Of a DNA stretch of 5,544 nucleotides, positions 5,531 through 5,544 are shown piece by piece. The DNA comes from Oligoflexia bacterium (lineage in GTDB: Bacteria > Bdellovibrionota_G > JALEGL01). The stretch spans positions 328,890 through 334,433 of the forward strand of contig DAOLES010000003.1 in NCBI GenBank assembly GCA_035326705.1, written 5' to 3'. The translations under genes and the position numbers were made by a program. Position 1 is the stretch's first letter; each line of letters starts with the position of its first letter. The notes beneath the pieces were generated by a model. The model did not search any database. It was not told where the DNA came from and saw only the letters and a program-made list of their open reading frames with translations.

Positions 5531-5544
5531 GATGACCCGCTTCC

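Overview
The window is an AT-rich stretch of bacterial chromosome. It carries two blocks of conserved housekeeping or metabolic genes on the minus strand, and between them a short accessory segment of unrecognised genes and probable debris. Gene order and the style of the SecG protein suggest a Gram-negative, proteobacterial-type organism. A lineage formerly placed in the Deltaproteobacteria (for example a Bdellovibrionota relative) would fit, but this is a guess from protein style and is not proven by the window.

Right block (about 3022-5530, minus strand): tpiA, secG and an acetyl-CoA acetyltransferase gene lie head to tail. tpiA and secG are 2 bases apart, and secG and the thiolase gene are 23 bases apart, so they are very probably one operon that enters from beyond the right edge. 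tpiA is glycolytic. secG encodes a small Sec translocon subunit, here with an unusual Ala/Glu/Lys-rich tail of about 105 residues. The thiolase makes acetoacetyl-CoA.

Middle (about 929-3021): a plus-strand gene for a small exported protein with four cysteines (1167-1817) has its own promoter. A minus-strand gene for an unrecognised 249-residue protein (2176-2925) sits behind a palindrome-rich leader. Between them, 1818-2175 holds no confident gene. It does hold a 65-codon open stretch that looks like a gene fragment, an imperfect inverted repeat of about 15 bases bounding some 110 bases, and a weak terminator-like hairpin.

Left block (80-928, minus strand): an intact 3-hydroxybutyryl-CoA dehydrogenase (hbd type), with a strong ribosome binding site and probably its own promoter. 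The thiolase and this dehydrogenase catalyse consecutive steps: acetyl-CoA to acetoacetyl-CoA to 3-hydroxybutyryl-CoA, or the reverse in short-chain breakdown. Both are on the same strand about 2 kb apart, so the middle segment may have been inserted into a once-contiguous pair.

I found no RNA gene, CRISPR array, recognisable transposase or defence module. Nothing here amounts to a clear new system. The best leads are the SecG tail, the two orphan proteins, the palindromic leader of the 249-residue gene and the fragment-plus-repeat region.
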